DNA of 30,870 nt from CF-39 sp036518215. Its GTDB lineage: Bacteria; Chloroflexota; Limnocylindria; P2-11E. The position numbers and the translations under genes were made by a program. The stretch covers positions 1-30,870 of the forward strand of contig DATDNP010000190.1 of the NCBI GenBank assembly GCA_036518215.1, written 5' to 3'. Shown here piece by piece: positions 1-7,084 of this stretch. Position 1 is the stretch's first letter. Each line of letters opens with the position of its first letter. Under the pieces are notes generated by a model. The model had not been told where the DNA came from. It did no database searches and saw nothing but the letters and a program-made list of their open reading frames with translations.

Positions 1-569
1 GGAGCGTTCGACACGGCCTCGTCCACGATCCCCTTGAGCGGGACGTCCTTGCCCTTGCGATACGTGACATCGGTGCAGAAGAGCGCCTTCGCCTCGGCGA
101 GACGGACGCGCTCGCCGAGCGCGCCCGCGCCGAACCCCGCGAACACGACGAGGATCACGGCGCCGATGCGGATGGCGCCCAGCATGAGGACGATCGCCTC
201 CGCGGACGTCGGCATGTAGATCGCGATGCGGTCACCTTTGGCGATGCCGAGGCCGCGGAGCGCCGCGGACACGCGCTTCGTCTCTGCGAGGAGCTCGGCG
301 TACGTGAACGTGCGGCGGTCGCCTCGCTCGTTCTCGGTGATGAGCGCGATACGATCGCCGCGCCCCGCGAGGACGTGATGGTCGACGCAGTTGAACGCGA
401 GGTTCGAGCGTCCGCCGCGATACCAGCGGAATGTCGGGGGCTCCCAGTCGAGCACGCGCTCCCACTTCTTGAACCATGGCAGGGCCTCGGCCGCCTCGCC
501 CCAGAAGCGCTCCGGATCCTCGCTCGCGCGCCGTTTCCAGTCGGCGACCTTCGGATCGAGCTTCGTCAT
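1..569 (-). CDS. Acetyl/propionyl-CoA synthetase (AMP-forming), N-terminal part
   Basis: The gene runs off the left edge, so only about the first 189 residues are visible. They match the N-terminus of acetyl/propionyl-CoA synthetases: a leading helix region with RFWGEAAE, then LPWFKKWERVLDW, PPTFRWYRGG and the start of the adenylating domain (FTYAELLAET, GDRIAIYMPTSAE, GAVILVVFAGFG). The family makes acyl-CoA from a short acid, ATP and CoA, in the cytoplasm. The P-loop and the C-terminal catalytic lysine lie outside the window. The ATG at 567-569 is supported by a GGGGAGG Shine-Dalgarno sequence just upstream. It is the last visible gene of the minus-strand acyl-CoA operon, 86 bases after the small membrane peptide gene. 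Whether acetate, propionate or another acid is the substrate cannot be told from this part. Confidence 0.85.
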   Translation of the reverse strand, partial: MTKLDPKVADWKRRASEDPERFWGEAAEALPWFKKWERVLDWEPPTFRWYRGGRSNLAFNCVDHHVLAGRGDRIALITENERGDRRTFTYAELLAETKRVSAALRGLGIAKGDRIAIYMPTSAEAIVLMLGAIRIGAVILVVFAGFGAGALGERVRLAEAKALFCTDVTYRKGKDVPLKGIVDEAVSNA

Positions 570-655
570 GTCCCGCCTCCCCACGCCTTGAAGCCGACAG
601 TGTGCCGCGTGGACGCAAGACGGCGCCCGCGGCCTCCGGCGGGGGTCGGGCGGGG

Positions 656-835
656 TCAGCTCACGAGGATGCCGATGAGGCCGACGACCACGATGACGAG
701 CGCGCCGACGAGCACCGCAGCGATGAAGCTGACGGCACCGGGCCTCGCATCCATGGCTCGCGGGATGACCGCCTCGCCCGCCGCGCTGACGCTGTGCGGC
801 GCTACGCTCCGACGCTGCGAACCGCCCGTTGGCAT
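656..835 (-). CDS. 59-residue single-span membrane peptide, unknown function
   Basis: This is a short gene with no family I recognise. The product has a polar N-terminal half of about 34 residues and one strongly hydrophobic segment at about residues 35-58 (AVSFIAAVLVGALVIVVVGL), ending almost at the C-terminus like a tail anchor. The start is decided by a perfect Shine-Dalgarno GGAGGTG at 841-847, five bases before the ATG at 833-835. That site is the main reason to accept the gene. It lies between the benzoate-CoA-ligase-type gene (89 bases upstream) and the acetyl-CoA-synthetase-type gene (86 bases downstream), all on the minus strand. It might hold an enzyme at the membrane or be a small transport accessory, but this is speculation. 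An internal ATG at residue 28 would give a still shorter peptide. Confidence 0.65.
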   Translation of the reverse strand: MPTGGSQRRSVAPHSVSAAGEAVIPRAMDARPGAVSFIAAVLVGALVIVVVGLIGILVS

Positions 836-840
836 CGCAA

Positions 841-847
841 CACCTCC
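841..847 (-). promoter_or_regulatory. Strong Shine-Dalgarno site of the 59-residue peptide gene
   Basis: On the minus strand the sequence is GGAGGTG followed by five bases and ATG. It is one of the best ribosome binding sites in the window and argues that the short reading frame downstream is really translated. Confidence 0.7.
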
Positions 848-924
848 GACCGCCCCTGTGGCTCCAACTGTCGCTCCGCCGCGCCCCGACGCGCTATGGG
901 ACGTTGGTACCGGGGTCCGGCGGC

Positions 925-2529
925 CTACTCCAGCTCGCGCAGCTTGTACCGCTGGATCTTTCCGGTCGCGGTCTTCGGGAGCTCGTCCACGAACTCGATC
1001 CAGCGTGGGTACTTGTACGGAGCGATGCGGTCCTTCACGTGCTGCTTCAGCTCGTCGCCGAGCGCGTCGCTCGCCTTCGTCTTGTCCTTGAGGAGCACGA
1101 ACGCGCGCGGCTTCGTGAGCTCGTCCTTGTCCTTCGCGCCCACGACGGCGCACTCGAGCACGGCCGGATGCTCCATGACCGCCGCCTCCACCTCCGCGGG
1201 CGAGACCCACTGTCCGGAGACCTTGAGCATGTCGTCGGACCTGCCCTCGTAGGAATACGTGCCGTCCTCGGCGAGGTGGTAGCGGTCGCCGGTGACGGTC
1301 CACTCGCCCTTGAAGGTCGCCTTCGACTTCTCGTGCTTGTTCCAGTAGAAGGCGCAGCACGAGTCGCCGGACACCCAGAGGTGCCCGGTGTTGCCGCGTG
1401 CGAGCTCCGTGCCGTCGTCGTCCACGATCTTCGCGCGATAGCCCGGGACGGGCGTGCCGCTCGTCCCGCCGCGCGCGTGTCCGAGCCGGTTGCAGATGAA
1501 GATGTGCAGCATCTCCGTCGAGCCGATCCCGTCGAGGATCTCGGTGCCGAAGCGCTGCTTCCAGCGGTCGAAGAGCGGCTTCGGGAGCGCCTCGCCGGCC
1601 GAGACGCAGAACCGCAGCGAGGACATGTCGTACGGGAAGTTCTCCTCGGGATACGCGAGGAGGGCCGCGTAGAAGGTCGGCGCCGTGTACATGACCGTCG
1701 GCTTCTCCTGCGTGACGAGCGAATACACGAGGTCGGGCGTCGTGCGCTCCGGCTTGTACACGACCGACGCGCCGTAGCGGAGCGGCACGAAGACGCCGTT
1801 CCCGAGACCGTACGCGTGGAACAGCGGGGAGACCGTGAAGTAGCGGTCGTTCTCCGTGCAGCCGAGGACGTAGCGACCGAAGGTGTCGGCCGAATAGATC
1901 ATGTCGTGCTGGAGATGCACGGCCCCCTTCGGGAAGCCGGTCGTGCCGGACGAGTAGAGCCAGAAGCACATGTCGTCCGGCGTCGTGTCCGCCGGGGACA
2001 GCTGATCGTCCGCGGCGGCCATCATCTCTTCGAGCGAGAGCACGCCGCTCGGAAGACCGCTGTCGAGCGGGCCGGTCCCCGACGTGGTCACGATGATGTG
2101 ACGCAGGCGGGGGTTGTCGCGCTTCGCCTCGAGCACCTTCGCGAGGAGCGGAGCCGACACGACGATCGCCTTCGCGCGGCTGTCGCGAAGGATGTACGAG
2201 AGGTCGCGCGGGATGAGGAGCGTGTTCGTCGGCACGGGGATCGCGCCGATCTTGATCGCGCCGAAGAACGCGTAGACGAACGCCGGCGAGTCGAGGCAGA
2301 GGATGACGACGCGGTCCTCGACGTCGAGCCCGAGCTTCCGAAGCGCGTTGCCGGCGCGGTCGACGTTGGCGGCGTACTCGCCGTACGTCACCGTCGAGCC
2401 CTGGCAGCGGATCGCGACGGCGTCGGGCCGCGTCTCGCGGTGCGCGTCCACGTATGTCATCGCGGCGTTGTACCGGTCGGGCAGCTCGGGGAGGCGGATG
2501 TCCTGCGGCGGCTCGGCGAGTGTCGTCAT
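925..2529 (-). CDS. Benzoate-CoA ligase family protein
   Basis: This is a 534-residue AMP-forming acyl-CoA ligase. The P-loop YSSGTTGFPKG is at residues 192-202, the A5 region reads GSTEMLHIF, and the C-terminal domain ends with LPKTATGKIQRYKLRE, where Lys524 is the expected catalytic lysine. Length and overall sequence, including the conserved SPLFHAYGLGNG stretch, fit the benzoate-CoA ligase family, which activates benzoate or substituted benzoates with ATP and CoA in the cytoplasm. The start ATG overlaps the stop of the preceding gene as ATGA, so translation is coupled. The gene is downstream of enoyl-CoA hydratase and CoA-transferase genes, which suggests degradation of an aromatic or cyclic acid. 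No ring-reducing or epoxidising enzyme is visible here. The exact acid is unknown; other aryl acids (hydroxybenzoate, anthranilate, furoate) are possible. Confidence 0.88.
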   Translation of the reverse strand: MTTLAEPPQDIRLPELPDRYNAAMTYVDAHRETRPDAVAIRCQGSTVTYGEYAANVDRAGNALRKLGLDVEDRVVILCLDSPAFVYAFFGAIKIGAIPVPTNTLLIPRDLSYILRDSRAKAIVVSAPLLAKVLEAKRDNPRLRHIIVTTSGTGPLDSGLPSGVLSLEEMMAAADDQLSPADTTPDDMCFWLYSSGTTGFPKGAVHLQHDMIYSADTFGRYVLGCTENDRYFTVSPLFHAYGLGNGVFVPLRYGASVVYKPERTTPDLVYSLVTQEKPTVMYTAPTFYAALLAYPEENFPYDMSSLRFCVSAGEALPKPLFDRWKQRFGTEILDGIGSTEMLHIFICNRLGHARGGTSGTPVPGYRAKIVDDDGTELARGNTGHLWVSGDSCCAFYWNKHEKSKATFKGEWTVTGDRYHLAEDGTYSYEGRSDDMLKVSGQWVSPAEVEAAVMEHPAVLECAVVGAKDKDELTKPRAFVLLKDKTKASDALGDELKQHVKDRIAPYKYPRWIEFVDELPKTATGKIQRYKLRELE

Positions 2530-2780
2530 GTGCGGTGCTCCTCCCCGGCGATGATGGCACCAAGCGCAAGGTCGATGCTGCCGGCGCCCTCGTGGAGACG
2601 AACGCCGTCCCAGAGCGCCGGAACGCGGCGGCCGCCGCGCGCGGCGAACGTCTCGGCGCCCTCGGTGTCGACGTTCTGGAAGTCCACGTGCGGCTTCAGA
2701 CCGAGCGCGACGATCCTCGCCCGGACGCGCGCGCTCTCCGGATCGGCGAGCCGGTGGTAGAGGACGAGGTCGTCGCCCAT
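2526..2780 (-). CDS. Small glutaredoxin/GST-N-fold protein without active-site cysteine
   Basis: The 84-residue product resembles the N-terminal thioredoxin-fold domain of glutathione S-transferases and glutaredoxins. It has a first strand LVLYHR, then DPESARVRARIVALGL, the VPALWDG motif with the cis-proline, and LHEGAGSI at the end of the fold. Where glutaredoxins carry a CxxC or CxxS motif, this protein has DPES, and the whole sequence has no cysteine. It therefore cannot do classical thiol redox chemistry. It sits one base after the CoA-transferase beta stop codon and overlaps the benzoate-CoA-ligase start by four bases, so it is clearly part of the operon. A binding or scaffold role with one of the CoA enzymes is possible, but this is inference. 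Confidence 0.75.
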   Translation of the reverse strand: MGDDLVLYHRLADPESARVRARIVALGLKPHVDFQNVDTEGAETFAARGGRRVPALWDGVRLHEGAGSIDLALGAIIAGEEHRT

Positions 2781-2781
2781 G

Positions 2782-3546
2782 TCACTCGCCTCGACGCGTC
2801 CAGAAGCCCTGCGGGTCGTAACCGCGGATGATCGCGAGCACCTCCGGCGACGGCAGCTCGGTCGGCCGCACGCCCGGTAAGACCTTCAGGTCCCATCCGG
2901 TGCTCGCGCGCACCTCCTCGACCGATGTCGTCGGGTGATACGTCTCGAGGACGGCTTCGCCGCCCTGGAAGCGGAAGACGCCGAGCGTCGTGATGAGGAC
3001 GGACGGGCCGCCGCGCGGAAGACCGACGCGCTGGCGCCAGTCGCCACCCGTCCCGTAGCCCGGTGACGTGATGAAGGAGACGCGTTCGACGAGCCGGCGC
3101 TTGTCGTGCGGCATGATCACGATGAGTCGTCCCGCGAGGCTCGCGATGTCCGCGCCGCCTCCGGAGCCCGGCAGCGCGACGCTCGGACGCTGTCGATCCG
3201 CTCCGATCGCGGTGGTGTTCAGGTTGCCGTGCTTGTCGATCTCCGCGCCGCCGATGAACCCAGCCTCGACATCGCCACGCTGCAGCATCCCCATCATCTC
3301 GATCGTGCGCGCGGACCAGATCGCGCCATCGACGTTGGGCGGGTCGCCCATCGTGTAGAGGAGCTCGGGCGCGGGTTCGTCGCGCATGAGGCCGAGCTCG
3401 AAGAGCCCGATCGCGTTCGGCGCATGGGTGCGCTTCGCGACCACGAACGCGATGAGCGGTAACCGCATGCCGACGAACACCTTCTCGCCGTCGCGGATCT
3501 CGCGCGCGGCCTGCGCGACCATGAGCTCGCCGGCGGAGACGTCCAT
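2782..3546 (-). CDS. Family I CoA-transferase, beta subunit (glutaconate CoA-transferase B / IpdB type)
   Basis: The 254-residue product follows the pattern of glutaconate CoA-transferase subunit B. It has GLPLI-like MRLPLIAFVVAKRTHAPN, then LFELGLMRD with Glu50 at the position of the catalytic glutamate that forms the CoA thioester, GFIGGAEIDKHGNLNT, LPGSGGG, the MPHDKRR stretch, TSPGYGTGGDWRQRVGLP and a C-terminal PTTSVEEV region. Family I enzymes move CoA between short carboxylic acids. Related IpdAB proteins instead open a CoA-linked ring in steroid degradation, and the two cannot be separated safely by eye. Presence of the glutamate favours a transferase. The ATG shares its A with the TGA of the alpha subunit gene (TGATG), so the subunits are made together. 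Confidence 0.85.
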   Translation of the reverse strand: MDVSAGELMVAQAAREIRDGEKVFVGMRLPLIAFVVAKRTHAPNAIGLFELGLMRDEPAPELLYTMGDPPNVDGAIWSARTIEMMGMLQRGDVEAGFIGGAEIDKHGNLNTTAIGADRQRPSVALPGSGGGADIASLAGRLIVIMPHDKRRLVERVSFITSPGYGTGGDWRQRVGLPRGGPSVLITTLGVFRFQGGEAVLETYHPTTSVEEVRASTGWDLKVLPGVRPTELPSPEVLAIIRGYDPQGFWTRRGE

Positions 3547-4412
3547 CACGCGTCGACCGGACCGAACCACTGACGACCGCCACGCCTGCGCAGCTCGTCC
3601 CAGCGACCGCCGAGCTTCTTCAGATATGCCGCTCGATCGGGCAACCCCGTGACCCACTCCTTCATCCACGCGTCGAAACCCTCGACGGTGCGGGTCGCGC
3701 GGTGGTACTCGTGGAAGAACTCGTGATCGCGTCCGTACTGGTGCTGCAGCGGCGACGGATGGCACGCGCCCGGCTCGTGGACGACCGCGACGACCTTCGT
3801 GGACGGCACGATCGTGAGATTCGGCTGGCTCGTGATGACCTGCCGCGGGACGACGTGCTCCGCGAGCACGATGACCTTCTTCGCCGCGAGCGCCGCCTCC
3901 TGCGTGATCCCCCATGGCCCGAAGAGCTGCGCATTGCCCTCCGCATCCGCGTTCTGGCACGCGACCACGGTCACGTCCGGCTCGATCGCCGGGATGAGGA
4001 GGAGCGGCGAGGCATCGAACGGTGACGTCGCGCGCACGAACGTCCCGTTCGCCTGCGGGATGTCGCTCCCGAGCAGCGTTCGCGTCGGCAGGTATGGCGC
4101 GCCGACGGCGCCCGCGAAGAGCGCCTGCGCGATCGTGAAGTTCGAGTGGTCGCGGACCGTGATGCGGCGCGGGATGCCCTGCTCCATCGCGCGGCGGTAG
4201 GCGTGACCGAGGCCCGCGGACACGTTGCCTGCCCACGCGGCCGTGATCTGCCGCACGCAGCCCGCACCGATCATCTGGTCGAAGAGCACGTCGCTGATCG
4301 GTCCGATGAGCTCGAGGTCGCGACGCCCCTGCCGGATGACCTCGTGCGCGAACGCGAACGGGATCGCGGGCTCGAGCGCGAGACCGAGCGCGATGGATAT
4401 GCCGTCACGCAC
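3546..4412 (-). CDS. Family I CoA-transferase, alpha subunit; start codon uncertain
   Basis: This is the partner of the beta subunit that follows it. Family features are GLALEPAIPFAFAHEVIRQG, LIGPISDVLFDQMIGAGCV, the AAWAGNVSAGLGHAYRRA stretch, a long LPTRTLLGSDIPQ region, NADAEGNAQLFGPWG, and a C-terminal YGRDHEFFHEYH as in glutaconate CoA-transferase A and IpdA proteins. The start is odd. The family-like sequence continues upstream of the only standard start codon (GTG at 4410-4412) for about 15 residues (TADKRTSLRDAVATHV), up to about 4457 next to the enoyl-CoA hydratase stop. No ATG, GTG or TTG is in frame there. An AGGTAGGT Shine-Dalgarno-like string lies exactly where one would expect it, around 4458-4466. 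Either a rare start (ACG at 4455-4457 or CTG at 4434-4436) is used, or the base call is wrong. Confidence 0.82.
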   Translation of the reverse strand: MRDGISIALGLALEPAIPFAFAHEVIRQGRRDLELIGPISDVLFDQMIGAGCVRQITAAWAGNVSAGLGHAYRRAMEQGIPRRITVRDHSNFTIAQALFAGAVGAPYLPTRTLLGSDIPQANGTFVRATSPFDASPLLLIPAIEPDVTVVACQNADAEGNAQLFGPWGITQEAALAAKKVIVLAEHVVPRQVITSQPNLTIVPSTKVVAVVHEPGACHPSPLQHQYGRDHEFFHEYHRATRTVEGFDAWMKEWVTGLPDRAAYLKKLGGRWDELRRRGGRQWFGPVDA

Positions 4413-4459
4413 GTGCGTCGCGACCGCGTCGCGCAGCGAGGTCCGCTTGTCCGCCGTAC

Positions 4460-5236
4460 CTACCTGCCCTTGTAGTCGGGCTTGCGCTTCTCGCCGAACG
4501 CCTTCACGCCTTCCTTGAAGTCGTCCGAGGCGAAGAGCCGGCCGACGGCCTCGTGCTCGAACAGCATCGCGTTCTGGAACGGCATGCCCGACCCGAGCAC
4601 CGCGGCGAGCTTGATCTGACCGCGCGCGAGGGTCGGACCGCTGCCGTACGTCGATGCCCATTCCTGCGCTTTCGCGAGGAGCTCCGCGGCCGGCACGACC
4701 TCGTCGACGATGCCCAGCTGCTTCGCCTGCGCCGGCTGCACCGGCGCGCCGAGCATCATGAGATCGAACGCCTTCTGCCGGCCGATGAGCCGCGGGAGCC
4801 GCTGCGTCCCACCGGTCCCCGGGAGGACGCCGAGCGTCACCTCGGGAAGGCCGATGTTGTACGTCCCCTCCGCCGCGACGCGAACGTCGCAGCAGAGCGC
4901 GATCTCGAGCCCGCCGCCAAGGCAGTGTCCGCCGATCGCGGCGAGCACGACCTTCGGCGTGCGCTCGAACTTCGACATGACCTCGTTCGCGTGGATCACG
5001 AACGCGAACTGGAACTCGGCGTCGGTCGACGCGAACATCTTCACGTCCGCGCCGGCGGAGAAGAACTTCTCGGATGCGCTGCGCACGACGATCGCCTTGC
5101 ACTCGGTGTCGAAGCGCGCCTCGTCGATCGCGTCCGACATGTCATCGAGGAAGGCCTTGTCGTACGAGTTGGCCGGCGGCTTGTCGAGGATGACGTGCCC
5201 GACCTTCTCCTGACGCTCGTACCGAACAGCAGCCAT
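4460..5236 (-). CDS. Enoyl-CoA hydratase/isomerase family protein
   Basis: This is a 258-residue crotonase-fold protein. The oxyanion-hole region FFSAGADVKMF is at about residues 58-68 and HCLGGGLEIAL at 104-114, with catalytic Glu111. The second catalytic glutamate, Glu132, is in GLPEVTLG, followed by LPGTGGTQRLPRLIG. With both glutamates present, it should hydrate enoyl-CoA esters (syn addition of water) in the cytoplasm. The ATG at 5234-5236 has a good GGGGAGGT Shine-Dalgarno sequence about five bases upstream. It is the first gene of the minus-strand operon and is divergent from the aldehyde dehydrogenase. The following CoA-transferase frame begins at or inside its stop codon. The physiological enoyl-CoA could be a linear intermediate or a ring-derived one. 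Confidence 0.9.
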   Translation of the reverse strand: MAAVRYERQEKVGHVILDKPPANSYDKAFLDDMSDAIDEARFDTECKAIVVRSASEKFFSAGADVKMFASTDAEFQFAFVIHANEVMSKFERTPKVVLAAIGGHCLGGGLEIALCCDVRVAAEGTYNIGLPEVTLGVLPGTGGTQRLPRLIGRQKAFDLMMLGAPVQPAQAKQLGIVDEVVPAAELLAKAQEWASTYGSGPTLARGQIKLAAVLGSGMPFQNAMLFEHEAVGRLFASDDFKEGVKAFGEKRKPDYKGR

Positions 5237-5350
5237 ATGCGACCTCCCCGATGCGACTCGCAGATACGTTAGTCGGACCCGGGGTCGTTCGCCCAAGCGA
5301 ACTCCGCCGCGAGTTCCTATCCTTGGGTCATCGGCGTGGGAGGTCCAGAG
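5237..5350. promoter_or_regulatory. Divergent promoter region between enoyl-CoA hydratase and aldehyde dehydrogenase
   Basis: This 114-base spacer must drive both operons. On the minus strand TAACGT (5266-5271) is a reasonable -10 hexamer, giving a short leader that carries the GGGGAGGT ribosome site. On the plus strand TATCCT (5318-5323) is a reasonable -10 hexamer and is followed by GGGAGGT at 5338-5344 before the ATG at 5351. No clear -35 box is visible for either, and I see no convincing operator palindrome. Confidence 0.45.
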
Positions 5351-6790
5351 ATGGCTCAGATGCTCATGAATGGCGAGCTCGTGGGCTCGCAGAGCGGCAA
5401 GACGATCCAGGTAAAGAACCCAGCGAACGGTGAGAGCGTCGGCGACATCCCGCGCGGGACCGCGGCCGACGTCGACGCGGCCGTGACGGCCGCGGCGAAG
5501 GCGTTCCCGGGATGGGCCGCGACGCCCGCGACGAAGCGTGCGCAGCTGATGCACGAGGGCGCCCGCAAGATGCGTGAGGTCATCGACGAAGTGGCGACGC
5601 TCCTGGCGAAGGAGCAAGGAAAGCCATTCGCGCACGCGAAGATCGAGGCGCAGCGCGTGGCCGACAACCTCGAGTACTTCGCAGGCCTCGCCGACAAGCT
5701 CCGCGGCGACTACATCCCGCTCGACGACCCCGCGAAGTTCGGCATCACGATCCGCCGGCCGGTCGGTGTCGTCGCGGCGATCACGCCGTGGAACTTCCCG
5801 CTCACGCTCTTCGCGAACAAGCTCTGCCCCGCGCTCGCCACGGGCTGCACGGTCGTCCTGAAGCCCGCGTCGACGACGCCGCTCGCGACGCAGCGCGCGA
5901 TCGAGGCGATCGCGTCCGCCGGCTTCCCGGCCGGGGTCATCAACACCGTGCACGGCTCCGGCAGCGAGATCGGCGACGCGCTCGTGTCGCATCCGCGCGT
6001 GAACAAGATCGCGTTCACCGGCCAGACCGAGACCGGCAAGCGGATCATGCAGCTCGCCGCGAAGAACGTGACACGCGTCACGCTCGAGCTCGGCGGGAGC
6101 GACGCGATGATCGTCGCCGACGACGCCGACATCCGGCGCGCGACGGCCGCCGCCGCCATCGGCCGCTTCTTCAACGCTGGGCAGGCGTGCCTCGCCGTGA
6201 AGCGCATCTTCCTCTTCGAGAAGATCGCCGAAGAGTTCATGACGAAGTTCACCGAGCGCGCGCAGAAGGAATGGAAGCTCGGCGACCAGTTCGCGGCCGA
6301 CACGAAGATGGGGCCGCTCCACACCGAGCAGCAGCGCGCCGAGGTCGAGGCGCAGGTCGCCGACGCCGTGAAGCGTGGCGCGAAGGTCCTCGCGGGCGGG
6401 AAGCGTCCGGAGGACGCGGCGTTCGCGAAGGGCTGGTACTACCCTGCGACGGTACTGCGTGACGTGCCCGAGGATTCGCGCATGGCGACCGAAGAGGTCT
6501 TCGGGCCGGCGGTGCCGCTCTTCATCGTGAAGGACCTGGACGAGGCGATCGCGAAGGCGAACTCCTCGATCTACGGCCTCGGCTCGTCCATCTTCACCCG
6601 CGACATGGCGAAGGCGCGCAAGGCCGCGGAGCAGCTCGACGCGGGATACACCTGGGTGAACGACATCCAGGTCGCCTACGATCAGCTCCCGTTCGGCGGC
6701 GCGAAGCAGTCCGGCTTCGGCAAGGAGCACGGCATGGAAGCGGTCGAGAGCTACACGGAGAAGAAGTCCGTGGTGCTCGGCTCGGCGTAA
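5351..6790 (+). CDS. NAD(P)-dependent aldehyde dehydrogenase
   Basis: The 479-residue protein has the full aldehyde dehydrogenase set: ITPWNFP with Asn148, Lys171 in VLKPAS for cofactor binding, FTGQTETG, the general base Glu246 in LELGGSD, catalytic Cys280 in FFNAGQACLA, EVFGPAVP and a C-terminal FGGAKQSGFGKE. It oxidises an aldehyde to the acid in the cytoplasm. The sequence is of the succinate-semialdehyde/aromatic aldehyde dehydrogenase type, but the substrate cannot be fixed. A GTG at 5336 is in frame, yet GGGAGGT falls between it and the ATG at 5351 at normal spacing, so the ATG is chosen. The gene is divergent from the acyl-CoA operon and is followed after 17 bases by a zinc-ribbon gene. 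Confidence 0.9.
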   Translation: MAQMLMNGELVGSQSGKTIQVKNPANGESVGDIPRGTAADVDAAVTAAAKAFPGWAATPATKRAQLMHEGARKMREVIDEVATLLAKEQGKPFAHAKIEAQRVADNLEYFAGLADKLRGDYIPLDDPAKFGITIRRPVGVVAAITPWNFPLTLFANKLCPALATGCTVVLKPASTTPLATQRAIEAIASAGFPAGVINTVHGSGSEIGDALVSHPRVNKIAFTGQTETGKRIMQLAAKNVTRVTLELGGSDAMIVADDADIRRATAAAAIGRFFNAGQACLAVKRIFLFEKIAEEFMTKFTERAQKEWKLGDQFAADTKMGPLHTEQQRAEVEAQVADAVKRGAKVLAGGKRPEDAAFAKGWYYPATVLRDVPEDSRMATEEVFGPAVPLFIVKDLDEAIAKANSSIYGLGSSIFTRDMAKARKAAEQLDAGYTWVNDIQVAYDQLPFGGAKQSGFGKEHGMEAVESYTEKKSVVLGSA

Positions 6791-6807
6791 TCGCAGGAGG
6801 AAGCCAG

Positions 6808-7080
6808 ATGGTCGACACGGCAGGTCTCATGGGCGAGGCGCGGACGATGGGCCTCTTCAAGCCGCACGCGCCCTTCGAGGTGCACTGCGAGCACTGCGCC
6901 GGCCGGCTCGACGGCCACGGCGACTGCCCGACGTGCGGCCTCATCGGGCGCGCCGAGAGCGAGATCGCGAAGCGTCAGCAGGTCGACCCCGCGGGCACGA
7001 CGAAGCTGCTCGAGGCGCAGATCGGACGGCGGAAGGCGTACCGTCCGGCGGGCCGCGAGGCGAAGTCGCAGGAGCGCTAG
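6808..7080 (+). CDS. Small zinc-ribbon protein, unknown function
   Basis: The 90-residue protein has CEHC at about residues 28-31 and CPTC at about 40-43, a four-cysteine zinc ribbon with a spacer of eight residues. Its C-terminal tail is basic and hydrophilic. The start has a strong AGGAGG Shine-Dalgarno sequence, and it follows the aldehyde dehydrogenase by only 17 bases, so the two are cotranscribed. I do not recognise a named family. Small ribbons of this kind can bind nucleic acid or act as protein partners; a role linked to the dehydrogenase is inference. Its stop codon is four bases from the stop of the convergent response regulator gene. Confidence 0.75.
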   Translation: MVDTAGLMGEARTMGLFKPHAPFEVHCEHCAGRLDGHGDCPTCGLIGRAESEIAKRQQVDPAGTTKLLEAQIGRRKAYRPAGREAKSQER

Positions 7081-7084
7081 AGAG

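Noticed and set aside
656..2569. Long reading frame antisense-like and out of frame over the benzoate-CoA ligase
   Set aside because: Its protein is low-complexity and Arg-rich, without family motifs. Only its last 59 codons, with their own ribosome site, are credible as a gene.
5336..5350. Upstream GTG start for the aldehyde dehydrogenase
   Set aside because: The Shine-Dalgarno sequence GGGAGGT overlaps those codons and is correctly spaced for the ATG at 5351.
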